Under the pieces are notes generated by a model that worked only from the letters and a program-made list of their open reading frames with translations, was not told the origin of the DNA and searched no databases. This document shows, in pieces, positions 1 to 9,239 of a stretch of 64,000 nucleotides of DNA. A program made the translations under genes and the position numbers. Location of the stretch: positions 1 through 64,000 of the forward strand of contig DEFL01000019.1 in the NCBI GenBank assembly GCA_002350845.1. Direction: 5' to 3'. Each line of letters begins with the position of its first letter. Position 1 is the first letter of the stretch. The stretch is from Christensenella sp. UBA2853 (lineage in GTDB: Bacteria; Bacillota; Clostridia; Christensenellales; Aristaeellaceae).

Positions 1-38
1 GACAAAATCAAAAAACGACAACATGATTTCCTGAAAAC

Positions 39-77
39 AAAAAAACTGGTTACTGTGCCAACCGCTGCAGTAACCAG
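39..77 (-). terminator. Rho-independent terminator of the first GH43 gene
   Basis: A 10-bp perfect stem (46-55 with 68-77) is followed on the minus strand by a T-rich tract (complement of the A run at 38-45). It lies about 100 bases past the GH43 stop. A smaller hairpin with ATATCCCA arms sits at 100-120 between the stop and this terminator. Confidence 0.7.
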
Positions 78-173
78 CAATTCATAGCCTTTCAGCCACA
101 TATCCCAATATCTGGGATATCCATGGCGCAAAACGCTCTGTTGGATATCAGTTCAAGATGCCCCGCATGACAG

Positions 174-1094
174 TCACATGGATTCCTTTTCCATCATTAA
201 AACGGCATCATTGAAGTCAACCGACAGTTTTCCATCTTTGATCCGGGCTGGAGCAACAAATCCCACGCGGCTTTCGCCGGTTGCTGCCGTTCTGCCGTGA
301 TAGACGGCCTTTAAGCCCTGCTCCGTGCGCACCAGGCACCCATGGCCGGTTCCTGTAATGCTTTCAGTACACTCGACAATCGGGTTCTCCGCGGCCTTCA
401 CAAATGGCCCCATAGGTGAAGTACCCACGGCATATCCCATGGCATAGTGGCGCTCCATATAGTAATTGCCTGAGTACATGATGTAATAATAGCCATTTTC
501 CCTGAGGATATAGCTGCCTTCATTCCAGCGGCGGCCGGTCGTCGGTGCGCTGCGTCCTTCCCACTCCTGTTCAGGTCTGAGAAGAAGCATGGGCTCACTG
601 AGAATACCGGTTAAATCGCTTTTCAGCTCAACACCATAGATCCAACTCTCTTCCAGACCATTCACCTGATGTTCAAAGCAGCATCGGCTGTAGTACAGAT
701 AGATGTGGCCATCCTCCACCAGGATATTTCCATCAATAGCAGGATAATCCATCACAAAAATCGGGCGGCGGAGAAAATCTTCAAACTCGCCATCAGGCGT
801 ATCGCAGCGCACACAGGTAATGGCAAAGCTTTCCTCCGCATCGCTGTCCTTCTGATTGGCACTGAAAAACAGATAATACCGTCCGTTGATCACATGACAT
901 TCCGGTGCCCAAAAGCAGTCTCTGCCCCAGAAATCCTCATCCGCCTGAAAAATCACCTTCGGTGCAGACCAATGCAGCAGGTCATCTGACACACGCACCT
1001 GAAACACACCGTTTTCTTCAGCGGTGGCATAGAGGTAATAACGTCCATTCGCGCTCAGCACAAACGGATCAGCAGCAATCAGCGGTTTCATCAT
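174..1094 (-). CDS. Glycoside hydrolase family 43 (arabinofuranosidase/xylosidase-like)
   Basis: This 306-residue protein has the order of acidic residues expected of the five-bladed GH43 propeller. Asp9 in IAADPF is the likely general base, the Asp in YPAIDGNI the pKa modulator, and the Glu in NEGSYI the likely general acid. Blade motifs such as GRYYLYAT, GRYYLFFSA and GHIYLYYS recur. There is no signal peptide, so it probably acts on imported oligosaccharides in the cytoplasm. Two ATG codons are adjacent; the first (1094) has GAGGGAAC about 5 bases upstream. It has its own promoter and terminator and so looks monocistronic. The family assignment is firm, but the exact substrate (arabinan, arabinoxylan or xylan side chains) cannot be read from sequence. 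Confidence 0.85.
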   Translation of the reverse strand: MMKPLIAADPFVLSANGRYYLYATAEENGVFQVRVSDDLLHWSAPKVIFQADEDFWGRDCFWAPECHVINGRYYLFFSANQKDSDAEESFAITCVRCDTPDGEFEDFLRRPIFVMDYPAIDGNILVEDGHIYLYYSRCCFEHQVNGLEESWIYGVELKSDLTGILSEPMLLLRPEQEWEGRSAPTTGRRWNEGSYILRENGYYYIMYSGNYYMERHYAMGYAVGTSPMGPFVKAAENPIVECTESITGTGHGCLVRTEQGLKAVYHGRTAATGESRVGFVAPARIKDGKLSVDFNDAVLMMEKESM

Positions 1095-1156
1095 TGTTCC
1101 CTCGCTATCAGCAAAGTTCCTTTACACAACTGCAAAAGCATGCAAAGGCTATATTC

Positions 1157-1185
1157 ATTATACGGTATATCGCTTTACCGATCAA
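1157..1185 (-). promoter_or_regulatory. Sigma-A promoter of the first GH43 gene
   Basis: On the minus strand TTGATC (1185-1180) is followed after exactly 17 bases by TATAAT (1162-1157). Transcription would start near 1150, giving a leader of about 55 bases before the ATG at 1094. Confidence 0.65.
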
Positions 1186-1222
1186 TCACACGTTTCCGTT
1201 CCTAAACATAATTATGCATGCA

Positions 1223-1268
1223 AAAACAAGATGCCCGAACTGTGTGTTCGCAGCATCCTGTTTTTTGT
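1223..1268 (-). terminator. Terminator of the upstream MATE gene
   Basis: A long interrupted hairpin (AAACAAGATGC against GCATCCTGTTT with an inner CGAAC/GTTCG stem) ends in T tracts on both strands. It lies 50 bases past the stop of the leftward MATE gene. Confidence 0.6.
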
Positions 1269-1317
1269 CTGGCAGTGCGTGATATCGTACTTTCTGCCTA
1301 TCATATATGACCACTTA

Positions 1318-2670
1318 TCATTGATCTTTTGTCAGATTCCTTACCCACTTGTATTTCCTGAACCGATACATCACCCACGGGATCTTGCCCACCTCATCCA
1401 GGCAGGTGCATGCATACACAATGAGGACATGCCAGTGGAATACAAACGCGCCAAGCAGAGCAAGAGGAATCGCAATGCCCCACATACACACCGCAAGGCT
1501 GTACATATCAAACAGCGTATCCCCGCCGCCATCCATGATGCCGTTGATCGTCACTGTATTCACAGCGCGTCCGATCATGTAGATCGCCATGATGATCATC
1601 ATTCCGGTCAGATAGCTCTGAGCCGTCTCTGAAAGGATCACAAAACGGACAACCAGCGGTGTCAGCGCAAGCACGACAGCTGTGGACGCAAAACCAATCA
1701 CATAGGAAATATTCTTGAGCTTAATTCCATATGCCTTGCCCATTTCCAGGTTGCCTGCACCGAGTTCATTTCCGACCATGATGCCTGCTGCACTGCCGAT
1801 GCCGTTGCACGCGCAGCAGATCAGATCGCGCACGACGGCTGCCACCGAATTGGCCGCTGCCGCATCCACGCCCATATGTCCGATAATGGCCGTATAGGAA
1901 GTAAAACCGATTCCCCAGAAAAGACTGCCGCCCATCAAGGGGAGGCACTGCGCGCTGAAGTCTCTCGACAGTCCCCTGTCGGAACGGAAGATATGAGCCA
2001 TTGCCGGATGGATATAGTTTTCCCCGGCCGAAAAGCCCAGGCAGAGCCCGAGCTCCACCAAACGGGAAATCGTCGTCGCCAGAGCAGCACCGCGCGCCGA
2101 CATGGCCGGTGCACCCAGCAGGCCGAAAATGAAGATCGCGTTGAGAATAATATTCAGCACAACGGCACTCGAACTGATCCATGCGCAGGGACGAACATGG
2201 TCCGTCACCTTCATCATGGACAGATAGCTCTGGGAGATGCCGGTCAGCAGGTAAGACCATCCGGCAATTCTCAGGTATTCGCTTCCAATCTCAATCAGCT
2301 GGGGATCATGGGTGAAAATCCGCATCAGCATGCCCGGGATCAGTTCACAGAGGCCAAAAAAGAGAATGGAAATCAGGCCGTTGAACCGCAGCATCAGGCT
2401 GAACAGTTTCTTCAGTGTCGGCTTGTCCCCTTTTCCCCAGTACTGCGCACCCAGGATGGCTCCGGCTGCCGTGATCGCGCCAATAAACATGTTCTGAACA
2501 AACTGGATCTGTGTCGCAAGGGAAACAGCTGTCATTTCCTCCTGTGCCACGCGTCCAAGCATCAGAGCATCTCCCGCAGCCACAAGGGCAAGCATCAGGC
2601 TCTGAAACACAATGGGCAAAGAGAGCTGTCGAAGTCTGGTATAAAACAGCTTCTTGTCAATCTGGCTCAT
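1318..2670 (-). CDS. MATE family multidrug/metabolite exporter
   Basis: The protein is a polytopic membrane protein of about 450 residues with the two-times-six helix layout of MATE (MOP superfamily) Na+/H+-coupled exporters. The N-terminal stretch LRQLSLPIVFQSLMLALVAA and the segment AAITAAGAILGAQYWGKGD (gated by family-typical small and polar residues) support this. The annotated start is MSQIDKKLF at 2670, preceded by GGAG about 9 bases upstream. A start at 2685 would add five residues but has a poor ribosome site. It is transcribed away from the GH39 gene. The substrate is unknown; a second MATE gene follows 2 kb away on the other strand, so the pair brackets GH39. Confidence 0.85.
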   Translation of the reverse strand: MSQIDKKLFYTRLRQLSLPIVFQSLMLALVAAGDALMLGRVAQEEMTAVSLATQIQFVQNMFIGAITAAGAILGAQYWGKGDKPTLKKLFSLMLRFNGLISILFFGLCELIPGMLMRIFTHDPQLIEIGSEYLRIAGWSYLLTGISQSYLSMMKVTDHVRPCAWISSSAVVLNIILNAIFIFGLLGAPAMSARGAALATTISRLVELGLCLGFSAGENYIHPAMAHIFRSDRGLSRDFSAQCLPLMGGSLFWGIGFTSYTAIIGHMGVDAAAANSVAAVVRDLICCACNGIGSAAGIMVGNELGAGNLEMGKAYGIKLKNISYVIGFASTAVVLALTPLVVRFVILSETAQSYLTGMMIIMAIYMIGRAVNTVTINGIMDGGGDTLFDMYSLAVCMWGIAIPLALLGAFVFHWHVLIVYACTCLDEVGKIPWVMYRFRKYKWVRNLTKDQ

Positions 2671-2812
2671 GATCCGATTCTCCATTCATCCGGTTTTCCA
2701 TTCGCTGCTCTTCTGGATGACCGCAGCAGGGTGTAAGTATACACATTTCGCTCCATCTTCGCATCTCTTTTTTCAGAATCCTCTGTTCTCTGTCTTGATT
2801 TCCTCCGGCTTC

Positions 2813-2818
2813 TATAAT
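2813..2818 (+). promoter_or_regulatory. Possible -10 element for the GH39 gene
   Basis: A perfect TATAAT lies 114 bases before the GH39 start. No good -35 at 16-18 bases is seen (TGTCTT at 2791 is weak), so the promoter may depend on an activator. Confidence 0.35.
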
Positions 2819-2931
2819 ATGGTTTCTTTCAGCTGAGGTTGACAGGATCTGCACATGACACATTGCAGCAGGTCATCTTCCGTTTATATCAACTGCATGT
2901 TAAAAAATCCAGAGACAGGGAGGCTGTACAC

Positions 2932-4578
2932 ATGGGAGAGCAGGTCAAAGTGCTGGTTGACGCTTCCGAATGGGCAGGCCAGCTGAAACACACCTGGAAC
3001 TATATCGGATATGACGAATGCAACTATACGCATTCCCCCGGCGGCATGGAACTGATCCGCAAGTTCGGTTCTCTGGAGAAGCCCTATTACATGCGTGCCC
3101 ATCACATGCTGTGCACCGGGATCCTGCACGCTTTTTACAAATGGGGTTCCACCAATGTCTATATTGAGGACGAGCAGGGCAATCCCGTCTACAATTATGA
3201 CACCATCGATCAGATGATGGATATCTGGCTGGGCAGCAACTGCAAGCCGTTCTTTGAGCTGGGCTTCATGCCCCGCGACCTGGCCGATCCCCGGGATGCG
3301 GAAAACGGCCGGTTCTATCAGATCGCCTACGGCATCAGCGAATACCAGAGAATCGGATGGGCCATGCCGCCGAAAGACTATGACAAATGGTACGACCTGA
3401 TTTTTCATCTTGTGTCCCATCTGAAGAACCGGTATGGTGAAAGCGAAGTCCGCACCTGGTATTTCGAAATGTGGAACGAACCGGATATTTTCTACTGGCG
3501 TGGAACGCATGAGGAGTACTGTAAACTGTATGACTATACCGAAGCCGCTGTGCATGCCGCCATGCCCTCTGCCCGTTTCGGCGGGCCTGCCACGACCGGC
3601 TGCATGGATCCGCAGGGAAATGCCAGCCACTTCCTGCGCGCCTTTCTTGAGCATATCCGCAGCGGCAGAAACCACTACAGCGGTCAGACCGGCACCCGCA
3701 TCGATTTTACAAGCTTCCACACCAAAGGCGGAGGCTACCGGTTTGAACTTCTGGCCCAGAAGCAGATCCCATCTGTCAGGGAACTCCTGACCAATGTTCA
3801 GACGCAGAGCGCGATCATTCGTGAGTACGGATACGGAGACCTCGAATGTGTCCTTTCCGAGGCAGACCCGGATGGCTGGGCTGCAGGCGGCCGCTTTGAC
3901 AATTTCAATCTGAATTTCCGCAATACGGAATACTATGCATCCTATGTCATGTCCGCCTACAAGAATCTCTACGATCTCGCAGAAAAAGTCTCCATGGACA
4001 TCCGTCCCCTCGCCTGGGCCTTCATGTTTGAAGCAGAACGGTGCTTTGAGGGAACCCGAAGCTTTTCCACCCAGGGCATCAATAAGGCTGTCTTTAACCT
4101 CTTCAGGCTGCTCGCCCGCATGGGAACCCAGCGTGTCCGTCTGAGCACAACACGCGATCTGGATCCTCTCACTTTCAAAGACCTGAACGGCACCGAGGAA
4201 GGTCCTGAAATCGACGGCTGGGCGACCATGGATTCTGAGGAAAAAATGCAGGTGCTTCTCTACTGCCACCATGACGACTGGGATCTTCAGGAGACATTTG
4301 ATGTCGAGCTGGAAATCAGGCATCTGCCGATGGAAGGAAATGTGCAGATCCGCCATTTCAGGATTGACGCTGACCACTCCAACGCCTATGCAGAATGGGT
4401 GCATCAGGGCAGGCCAAACTATCCCAATGACGGCCAGCGCGAAGCTATCGTTTCAAGGTCTGCTCTGGAATACTGCGAGGCGCCGGAAGTCATCCCTGTA
4501 CACAACGGCACGCTCCTTCGCACATTCACCCTGCCAACCCATGCCATCTCCCTTATGGAAATCGTCAAAGTTCCCTGA
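2932..4578 (+). CDS. Glycoside hydrolase family 39 (beta-xylosidase-like)
   Basis: This 548-residue (beta/alpha)8-barrel enzyme has the clan GH-A signature. WYFEMWNEPD places the acid/base at Glu183, and VLSEADPDGW places the probable nucleophile at Glu310. The N-terminal region WNYIGYDECNYTH and the MRAHHM motif match GH39 xylosidases. A C-terminal beta-rich segment follows the barrel. The start chosen is ATG 2932, which has GGGAGG 8 bases upstream; upstream in-frame TTG codons lack one. There is no signal peptide, so it is intracellular and probably hydrolyses xylo-oligosaccharides or related short glycans. The gene is flanked by MATE exporters but is not obviously in an operon with either. 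Confidence 0.85.
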   Translation: MGEQVKVLVDASEWAGQLKHTWNYIGYDECNYTHSPGGMELIRKFGSLEKPYYMRAHHMLCTGILHAFYKWGSTNVYIEDEQGNPVYNYDTIDQMMDIWLGSNCKPFFELGFMPRDLADPRDAENGRFYQIAYGISEYQRIGWAMPPKDYDKWYDLIFHLVSHLKNRYGESEVRTWYFEMWNEPDIFYWRGTHEEYCKLYDYTEAAVHAAMPSARFGGPATTGCMDPQGNASHFLRAFLEHIRSGRNHYSGQTGTRIDFTSFHTKGGGYRFELLAQKQIPSVRELLTNVQTQSAIIREYGYGDLECVLSEADPDGWAAGGRFDNFNLNFRNTEYYASYVMSAYKNLYDLAEKVSMDIRPLAWAFMFEAERCFEGTRSFSTQGINKAVFNLFRLLARMGTQRVRLSTTRDLDPLTFKDLNGTEEGPEIDGWATMDSEEKMQVLLYCHHDDWDLQETFDVELEIRHLPMEGNVQIRHFRIDADHSNAYAEWVHQGRPNYPNDGQREAIVSRSALEYCEAPEVIPVHNGTLLRTFTLPTHAISLMEIVKVP

Positions 4579-4786
4579 TTCGGGTTTTCCTTCATTCTGC
4601 GATGATTTAGGTTCTTTCCGATAATTTTATGTTTTTTCTCCCCATCATCCCCTGGCTCTTGACAGAGAACTCCGAACCGATCAAAATACCTCACCGCAGG
4701 CCGTATTCAGATGCGTGATTCGTCTGCCTGCACGTCTGTTTCTGCCGATCATTTTCATTGTCTCTGTGATGAAGGAGAAAACATCT

Positions 4787-6181
4787 ATGTCCGGTTTCCT
4801 TTGGGCCACCAAGGAGGAGCGCGAGCACGATCCGACGAAAGTCGGCCTGGTACAGCTGGCCTTCCCGATTCTCCTTGAGAGTCTTCTTCGTTCCACGGTC
4901 AACATGATTGACGTGGTCTTCATGAGCAGAATCTCCGACCGTGTCGTCAGTGCCATATCCGTTGCCTCTCAGTATATTATGCTGAGCATGATCGTCTCCT
5001 CTGCTGTCGCCACCGGCACCATGGTCTGCATCAATCAGGCGATCGGGATGCATAATCAGAAAAAAGTGGACCGTCTCGCTTCCATCGCCGTTGTCGCCAA
5101 CCTGGTTCTCGGTCTGTTCTTCGGTGCCCTCTTCTATTTCTTCTCAGATACCTTTCTGGTGATCATGAAACTGGAGCCGTCCTCCATCGCCAATGCCAGC
5201 CGATACATGAAAATCTGCGGCGGCCTCATGTTCATTTCCTCCGTGGAGATCATCCTGAACAGCATCTGCCGATCCATGGGGCATACCCGCGCTCCGCTCG
5301 CAATCAATCTGGTGATCAATGTTATCAACCTGATCGGCGATTACCTGGTTGTGTTCCATCCTGAAATCATCCCGGTTGACCCGGTGGTCGGCGTCGCCTA
5401 TGCCACCGTATTCGGACGTCTGGGCGGTCTTCTCCTCTCGATCTGGATTGTATCCCGGACCGGCGTGCGTATTTCTCCCAAGCAGCTCAGACCCTTTCCC
5501 ATGGACGAATTAAAGCTCTCTCTGTCCCTTGGCATTCCCGGCGGCCTCAACAATCTCGCCTACACCCTCAGTCAGCTGGTCACCACTTCCATCATCTCCC
5601 TCACCGGCGATGTCATGGTCGCAACGAAGGTTTACGCCACCAACCTGATCAACTATATCGCGCTGGTCGGCATGGCTTTTGCCCAGGCCTCCACCATTAT
5701 GGTCGGCTATCGGATCGGCGCAGGCAACTATAAAGAAGCCAATCAGATCCGGTCGCTGGTGACGCGGATTGCCCTGATCTCCAATGCTTTCTTCTCCCTT
5801 CTGCTCATCAGCGTGCGCATGCCGCTCATGCGTTTCTTTACCAGTGATCCGGTCATCCTCAATATCGCATCAACGATTTTCTATATCGATTTCGCCGTTG
5901 AAATCGGCCGTGCGCTCAACAATACACTGGCCGGCTCCCTGCAGGCTGCAGGAGATGTGACCTTTCAGCTGATTGTAAATCAGGGAAGCGGCTGGCTCGT
6001 CTCTGTCGGCGGTTCCTATCTGTTTGCCATTGTGTTCGGATGGGGGCTTTACGGCGTATGGATCGCCTTTGCACTGGATGAGCTCACCCGCGGTCTGATT
6101 CTTCTGTACCGCTGGCGGTCCCAGAAATGGATTGAGGCGGCACAGAAGCGCAGAACCATCCTCGCGCGTGAAAATGTCTGA
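4787..6181 (+). CDS. MATE family efflux transporter (second copy)
   Basis: The product is a 464-residue polytopic MATE-family exporter. Early motifs include GLVQLAFPILLESLLRS and VDVVFMSRIS-like text (IDVVFMSRISDRVVSAIS), and the mirrored second half begins near FPMDELKLSLSLGIPGGL. It starts at ATG 4787 with AAGGAG nine bases upstream; the GTG at 4715 and the ATG at 4769 lack such a site. It is only distantly similar to the MATE protein at 1318-2670, so it is not a recent tandem duplicate. Its end shares a terminator with the convergent ABC exporter gene. The substrate is unknown. Confidence 0.85.
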   Translation: MSGFLWATKEEREHDPTKVGLVQLAFPILLESLLRSTVNMIDVVFMSRISDRVVSAISVASQYIMLSMIVSSAVATGTMVCINQAIGMHNQKKVDRLASIAVVANLVLGLFFGALFYFFSDTFLVIMKLEPSSIANASRYMKICGGLMFISSVEIILNSICRSMGHTRAPLAINLVINVINLIGDYLVVFHPEIIPVDPVVGVAYATVFGRLGGLLLSIWIVSRTGVRISPKQLRPFPMDELKLSLSLGIPGGLNNLAYTLSQLVTTSIISLTGDVMVATKVYATNLINYIALVGMAFAQASTIMVGYRIGAGNYKEANQIRSLVTRIALISNAFFSLLLISVRMPLMRFFTSDPVILNIASTIFYIDFAVEIGRALNNTLAGSLQAAGDVTFQLIVNQGSGWLVSVGGSYLFAIVFGWGLYGVWIAFALDELTRGLILLYRWRSQKWIEAAQKRRTILARENV

Positions 6182-6199
6182 TGTTCATCTGTACGCAAA

Positions 6200-6241
6200 A
6201 CACCCGGAAACCGTTTCTGCACGGTTCCGGGTGTTCTTTTG
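6200..6241. terminator. Bidirectional terminator between MATE and ABC exporter genes
   Basis: A 14-bp stem of ACACCCGGAA..CCGT type (6200-6214 with 6221-6234), with one bulged A and a 6-base loop, has T-rich tails on both strands. It serves two converging genes. Confidence 0.85.
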
Positions 6242-8071
6242 TTAAGTCTCTGTCTGCTGTTCCGCTTTCATGAACTGTGTCTCGTACAGTTCCTGATAGG
6301 TTCCGCCGGCCTGCATCAGCTGTCGGTGCTGGCCTTTCTCCACGATTTCCCCATCCTTGACAACCAGGATTTCATCTGCTGCAAGAATGGTTGAAAGCCG
6401 GTGCGCAATGAGAATGCTGGTGCGGCTCTCGATCAGCGGATTGATCGCCTGCTGGATCAGGTTCTCCGAAATGGAATCCAGGGCCGACGTGGCCTCATCA
6501 AAGATCAGGAGTGCCGGGTCCTTCAGAAGCACCCGTGCGATCGAGATGCGCTGCTTTTCACCGCCGGACAGCTTCAGTCCGCGGTTGCCCACCATGGTAT
6601 CCAGTCCATCTGGCTGACTGCTGATGAAGTCCCAGATATTGGCCTTCCTGCAGGCGCTGATCATGTCCTCCTCTGTTGCATCCGGTCTTGCATAGAGCAG
6701 ATTGTCGCGGATCGTCCCATTGAAAAGATAGGTTTCCTGTGTCACCACGCCAATGGCGCTGCGCAGTTCCTCAAGGCTGAGGGTGCGCACATCCTTCCCG
6801 TCAAAGAGCACTTTTCCTTTTGTCACATCCCACAATCTCGGAATCAGATTGACGATCGTACTCTTTCCGCTGCCGCTGGGACCGACAATGGCAATGCAGT
6901 CGCCGCTCTTCAGTTCAAAGCTGATATCCCTGAGCACCATTCTTTCCGGCTCGTAGGCGAACGACACATGATCAAAGCGAACCTCGCCCCGGGGATTCTG
7001 CAGCACAGTGGGCTGTTCCGGATCCTGAATTTCCACAGGCATGTCAAAGTAGGCAAAGATCCTGGTGAACATCGCCATGGAGCGGATCCATTCCACCTGC
7101 ATGTTCAGCAGATTGTTCACTGGACCGTACATTCTGCCCAGAAGTGCGACCAGTACGGTGATATCGCCGACGGTCAGGGCAGCATCATAGCGCATCATCA
7201 GCACTCCGCCCACCAGATACAGCAGCATGGGCCCGATACTCGTCAGTGTCGAGAGCACCACAAAGAACCACCGGCCCGCCATTCTCTCCCGGATGTTCAG
7301 GCGGATCATCCGTCCGTTCGCCTCTTCATACCGCCGATACTCATCCTTTTCACGGCAGAAGAGTTTGACCAGAAGCTGACCGCTCACCGAGAGCGTCTCA
7401 TTGAGAATGCCGTTGATTTCATCATTGCAGGCCTGGGCCTCGCCTGCCAGTTTCCACCTGGCTTTCCCAGCCATACGGGTCGGCAGGGTGAAGAGCGGCA
7501 CGATCACAAGCCCGATCAGGGCCAGAATCCAGTTTTTCTGAAACATGGCGACAACCGCCACCACCAGCGTCAGTACATTGGACAGAATGCTGGTAAAGGT
7601 GCCGGTCACAATCGATTCCACACCGCTGATATCACTGGTCATGCGGGTGATGATATCACCCTGACTGGTTGAGGTGAAAAAGCGCTGGGACATTTTCTGA
7701 AGATGCCGGAACATCTGGTTGCGCATGTCATACGAGATGTGCTGAGCCACCCATGTGTTCAGGTAGCTTTCCGCCACACCGATCAGGTTCGCTCCGAGCG
7801 TCATACCCAGGGACAGAAGAATGAAGGTGATCAGCGCCTTCATATTGCGCCCGATCAGACCTTCATCGATGATTTTACCGGTCAGAATCGAAGGGAACAG
7901 TGAAAAGACTGACGAAACCGTGATACACAGCAGCACCAGTCCGAGCTGTTTCCAATAGGGTCTGAGGTAACCGAAGATTCGTTTGAGCAGTGCGCCGGTC
8001 ACTTTCGGCCGGTTCTTTTTTTCTTCATCAGTCAGATAGCCTCTTGCCATCCGTCCACCGCCTGGCGGCAT
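6242..8071 (-). CDS. ABC exporter, fused permease and ATPase (MdlB/MsbA type)
   Basis: This 609-residue half-transporter has an N-terminal six-helix exporter domain (about residues 35-320) and a C-terminal ATPase. The ATPase shows Walker A GPSGSGKST (about 395), signature LSGGEKQR (about 499), Walker B LLIFDEATSALD (about 527) and the H-loop IAHRLST. It works as a dimer, here apparently a homodimer because no partner gene is adjacent. The start is set at MPPGGG (8071), preceded by AAGGGGG about 7 bases upstream; upstream ATGs at 8092 and 8098 have none. The first 30 residues are cytoplasmic and Gly/Arg rich. The substrate (lipid, peptide or drug) cannot be told. A 27-bp palindrome lies about 90 bases upstream. 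Confidence 0.9.
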   Translation of the reverse strand: MPPGGGRMARGYLTDEEKKNRPKVTGALLKRIFGYLRPYWKQLGLVLLCITVSSVFSLFPSILTGKIIDEGLIGRNMKALITFILLSLGMTLGANLIGVAESYLNTWVAQHISYDMRNQMFRHLQKMSQRFFTSTSQGDIITRMTSDISGVESIVTGTFTSILSNVLTLVVAVVAMFQKNWILALIGLVIVPLFTLPTRMAGKARWKLAGEAQACNDEINGILNETLSVSGQLLVKLFCREKDEYRRYEEANGRMIRLNIRERMAGRWFFVVLSTLTSIGPMLLYLVGGVLMMRYDAALTVGDITVLVALLGRMYGPVNNLLNMQVEWIRSMAMFTRIFAYFDMPVEIQDPEQPTVLQNPRGEVRFDHVSFAYEPERMVLRDISFELKSGDCIAIVGPSGSGKSTIVNLIPRLWDVTKGKVLFDGKDVRTLSLEELRSAIGVVTQETYLFNGTIRDNLLYARPDATEEDMISACRKANIWDFISSQPDGLDTMVGNRGLKLSGGEKQRISIARVLLKDPALLIFDEATSALDSISENLIQQAINPLIESRTSILIAHRLSTILAADEILVVKDGEIVEKGQHRQLMQAGGTYQELYETQFMKAEQQTET

Positions 8072-8157
8072 AAAATTCCCCCTTATCTGCATATTCATGC
8101 ATCATATTATCAGGTTTCCGACCGTTCCGCAATCAGTTTTATTCTATTCTCAACAGA

Positions 8158-8184
8158 GACCAGGCATGCGCCGCATGCCTGGTC
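8158..8184. promoter_or_regulatory. 27-bp perfect palindrome upstream of the ABC exporter gene
   Basis: Half-sites GACCAGGCATGCG (8158-8170) and its exact complement (8172-8184) flank a single base. There is no T tract, so a repressor operator is as likely as an RNA hairpin. It lies 87-113 bases before the exporter start. Confidence 0.45.
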
Positions 8185-8274
8185 ATGATCTGGTCGAATG
8201 TCAGCACTGGGGGCATCTTCCCTGGATTGGACTATACTGTGCATGGTATTGATTCATTGCAAAAACATTATACC

Positions 8275-8323
8275 AAAAAATAGCTTCGTTCTATTGTTTT
8301 TCAACAGAACGAGGCTATTTTTT
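8275..8323. terminator. Terminator of the cyclophilin/CmpB-like operon
   Basis: A long A/T-flanked stem (8275-8292 with 8306-8323, one G-T pair) ends in T runs on both strands. It lies 40 bases past the stop of the leftward gene at 8363. Confidence 0.75.
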
Positions 8324-8362
8324 TGATTCGGGGATATGACTTTTTTCAGGCCCATCTGTCAC

Positions 8363-9208
8363 TTATGGATCGTCCGGATGTCTGTTGCGCTTTCTCTTTT
8401 CTCTCAGTTTTGCTTTCAGGCTTTCCGCAATGGAATTCTGATCTTCTGACTGGAAATGATGTATATTCTGCAGGACATTCCGCTGCACAAGAGACATGAA
8501 TCTTCCGTGCCTGCGCTGCAGTTTATGTTCCAGTGTGTTCAGTCCCCGGAAACCGGTGTTCAGCTTCTGCACCGCGGCCGCCTTCGCCTCACTGAACTTT
8601 GCTCCGCGCTCCTCAAGGCGCGCATACCGCTGTTCCATTTCCTCATCCAGCTGGGCCTGCCGTGTCTGAATCTGTGTCAACAGATCCGAAAGGCTCGCTT
8701 CTGTCAGTGCCAGATCAGCTGCCATCACCGCGATAAACACATAGGAGATCAGCAGCGCCGGGACTTCAGGAATGCCCTTCAGGATCCGGTCGGAAAGCGG
8801 CAGAATGTAGCGGAAAATGATCGTTCCGCCTGCACCGAAGCCGAGGGATGTCAGCAGGGAGATTCTTCCCTGGATGTTCAGCGGAAGATGGCTGTAATCC
8901 CACCAGGTGGCATGAAAGCGTTTTTCCAGGATGTAGGATGTCAGGAACTCAATCACCGCAGACCCCAGCATGGCTGCAAGGAATACTTCCCAGAGCGGGG
9001 TGGCTGACCATTCGACACCGGTCTTCCGGCTGATCATCCGGAACAGCAGATCGCCCAGGACAACGCAGCTCCCGTAAATCGGGCAGACCGGTCCGAACAG
9101 GAATCCCCTGTTCTGCCAGTGGTGTTTTCTCACCGTGCAGAAAATGCTCTCATACACCCATCCCAGAAAACTGAAAACAACAAACTCATTGATATAGTAC
9201 GTCAGCAT
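8363..9208 (-). CDS. CmpB-like putative ABC transporter permease (integral membrane protein)
   Basis: The 281-residue protein opens with YYINEFVVFSFLGWVYES and GFLFGPVCPIYGSC, a pattern typical of the conserved Firmicutes membrane family annotated as CmpB-type putative ABC permease (PF06541). About five transmembrane segments occupy the first 170 residues. A charged, probably coiled-coil cytoplasmic tail follows (LTQIQTRQAQLDEEMEQRY and beyond) and ends in a Lys/Arg-rich stretch. The molecular function of the family is not established and no ATPase partner is adjacent. It lies 31 bases downstream of the cyclophilin gene and is probably cotranscribed with it. Confidence 0.7.
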   Translation of the reverse strand: MLTYYINEFVVFSFLGWVYESIFCTVRKHHWQNRGFLFGPVCPIYGSCVVLGDLLFRMISRKTGVEWSATPLWEVFLAAMLGSAVIEFLTSYILEKRFHATWWDYSHLPLNIQGRISLLTSLGFGAGGTIIFRYILPLSDRILKGIPEVPALLISYVFIAVMAADLALTEASLSDLLTQIQTRQAQLDEEMEQRYARLEERGAKFSEAKAAAVQKLNTGFRGLNTLEHKLQRRHGRFMSLVQRNVLQNIHHFQSEDQNSIAESLKAKLREKRKRNRHPDDP

Positions 9209-9239
9209 ACTTTCCTCCGCGCACCGGCGGCGCTTTTGC

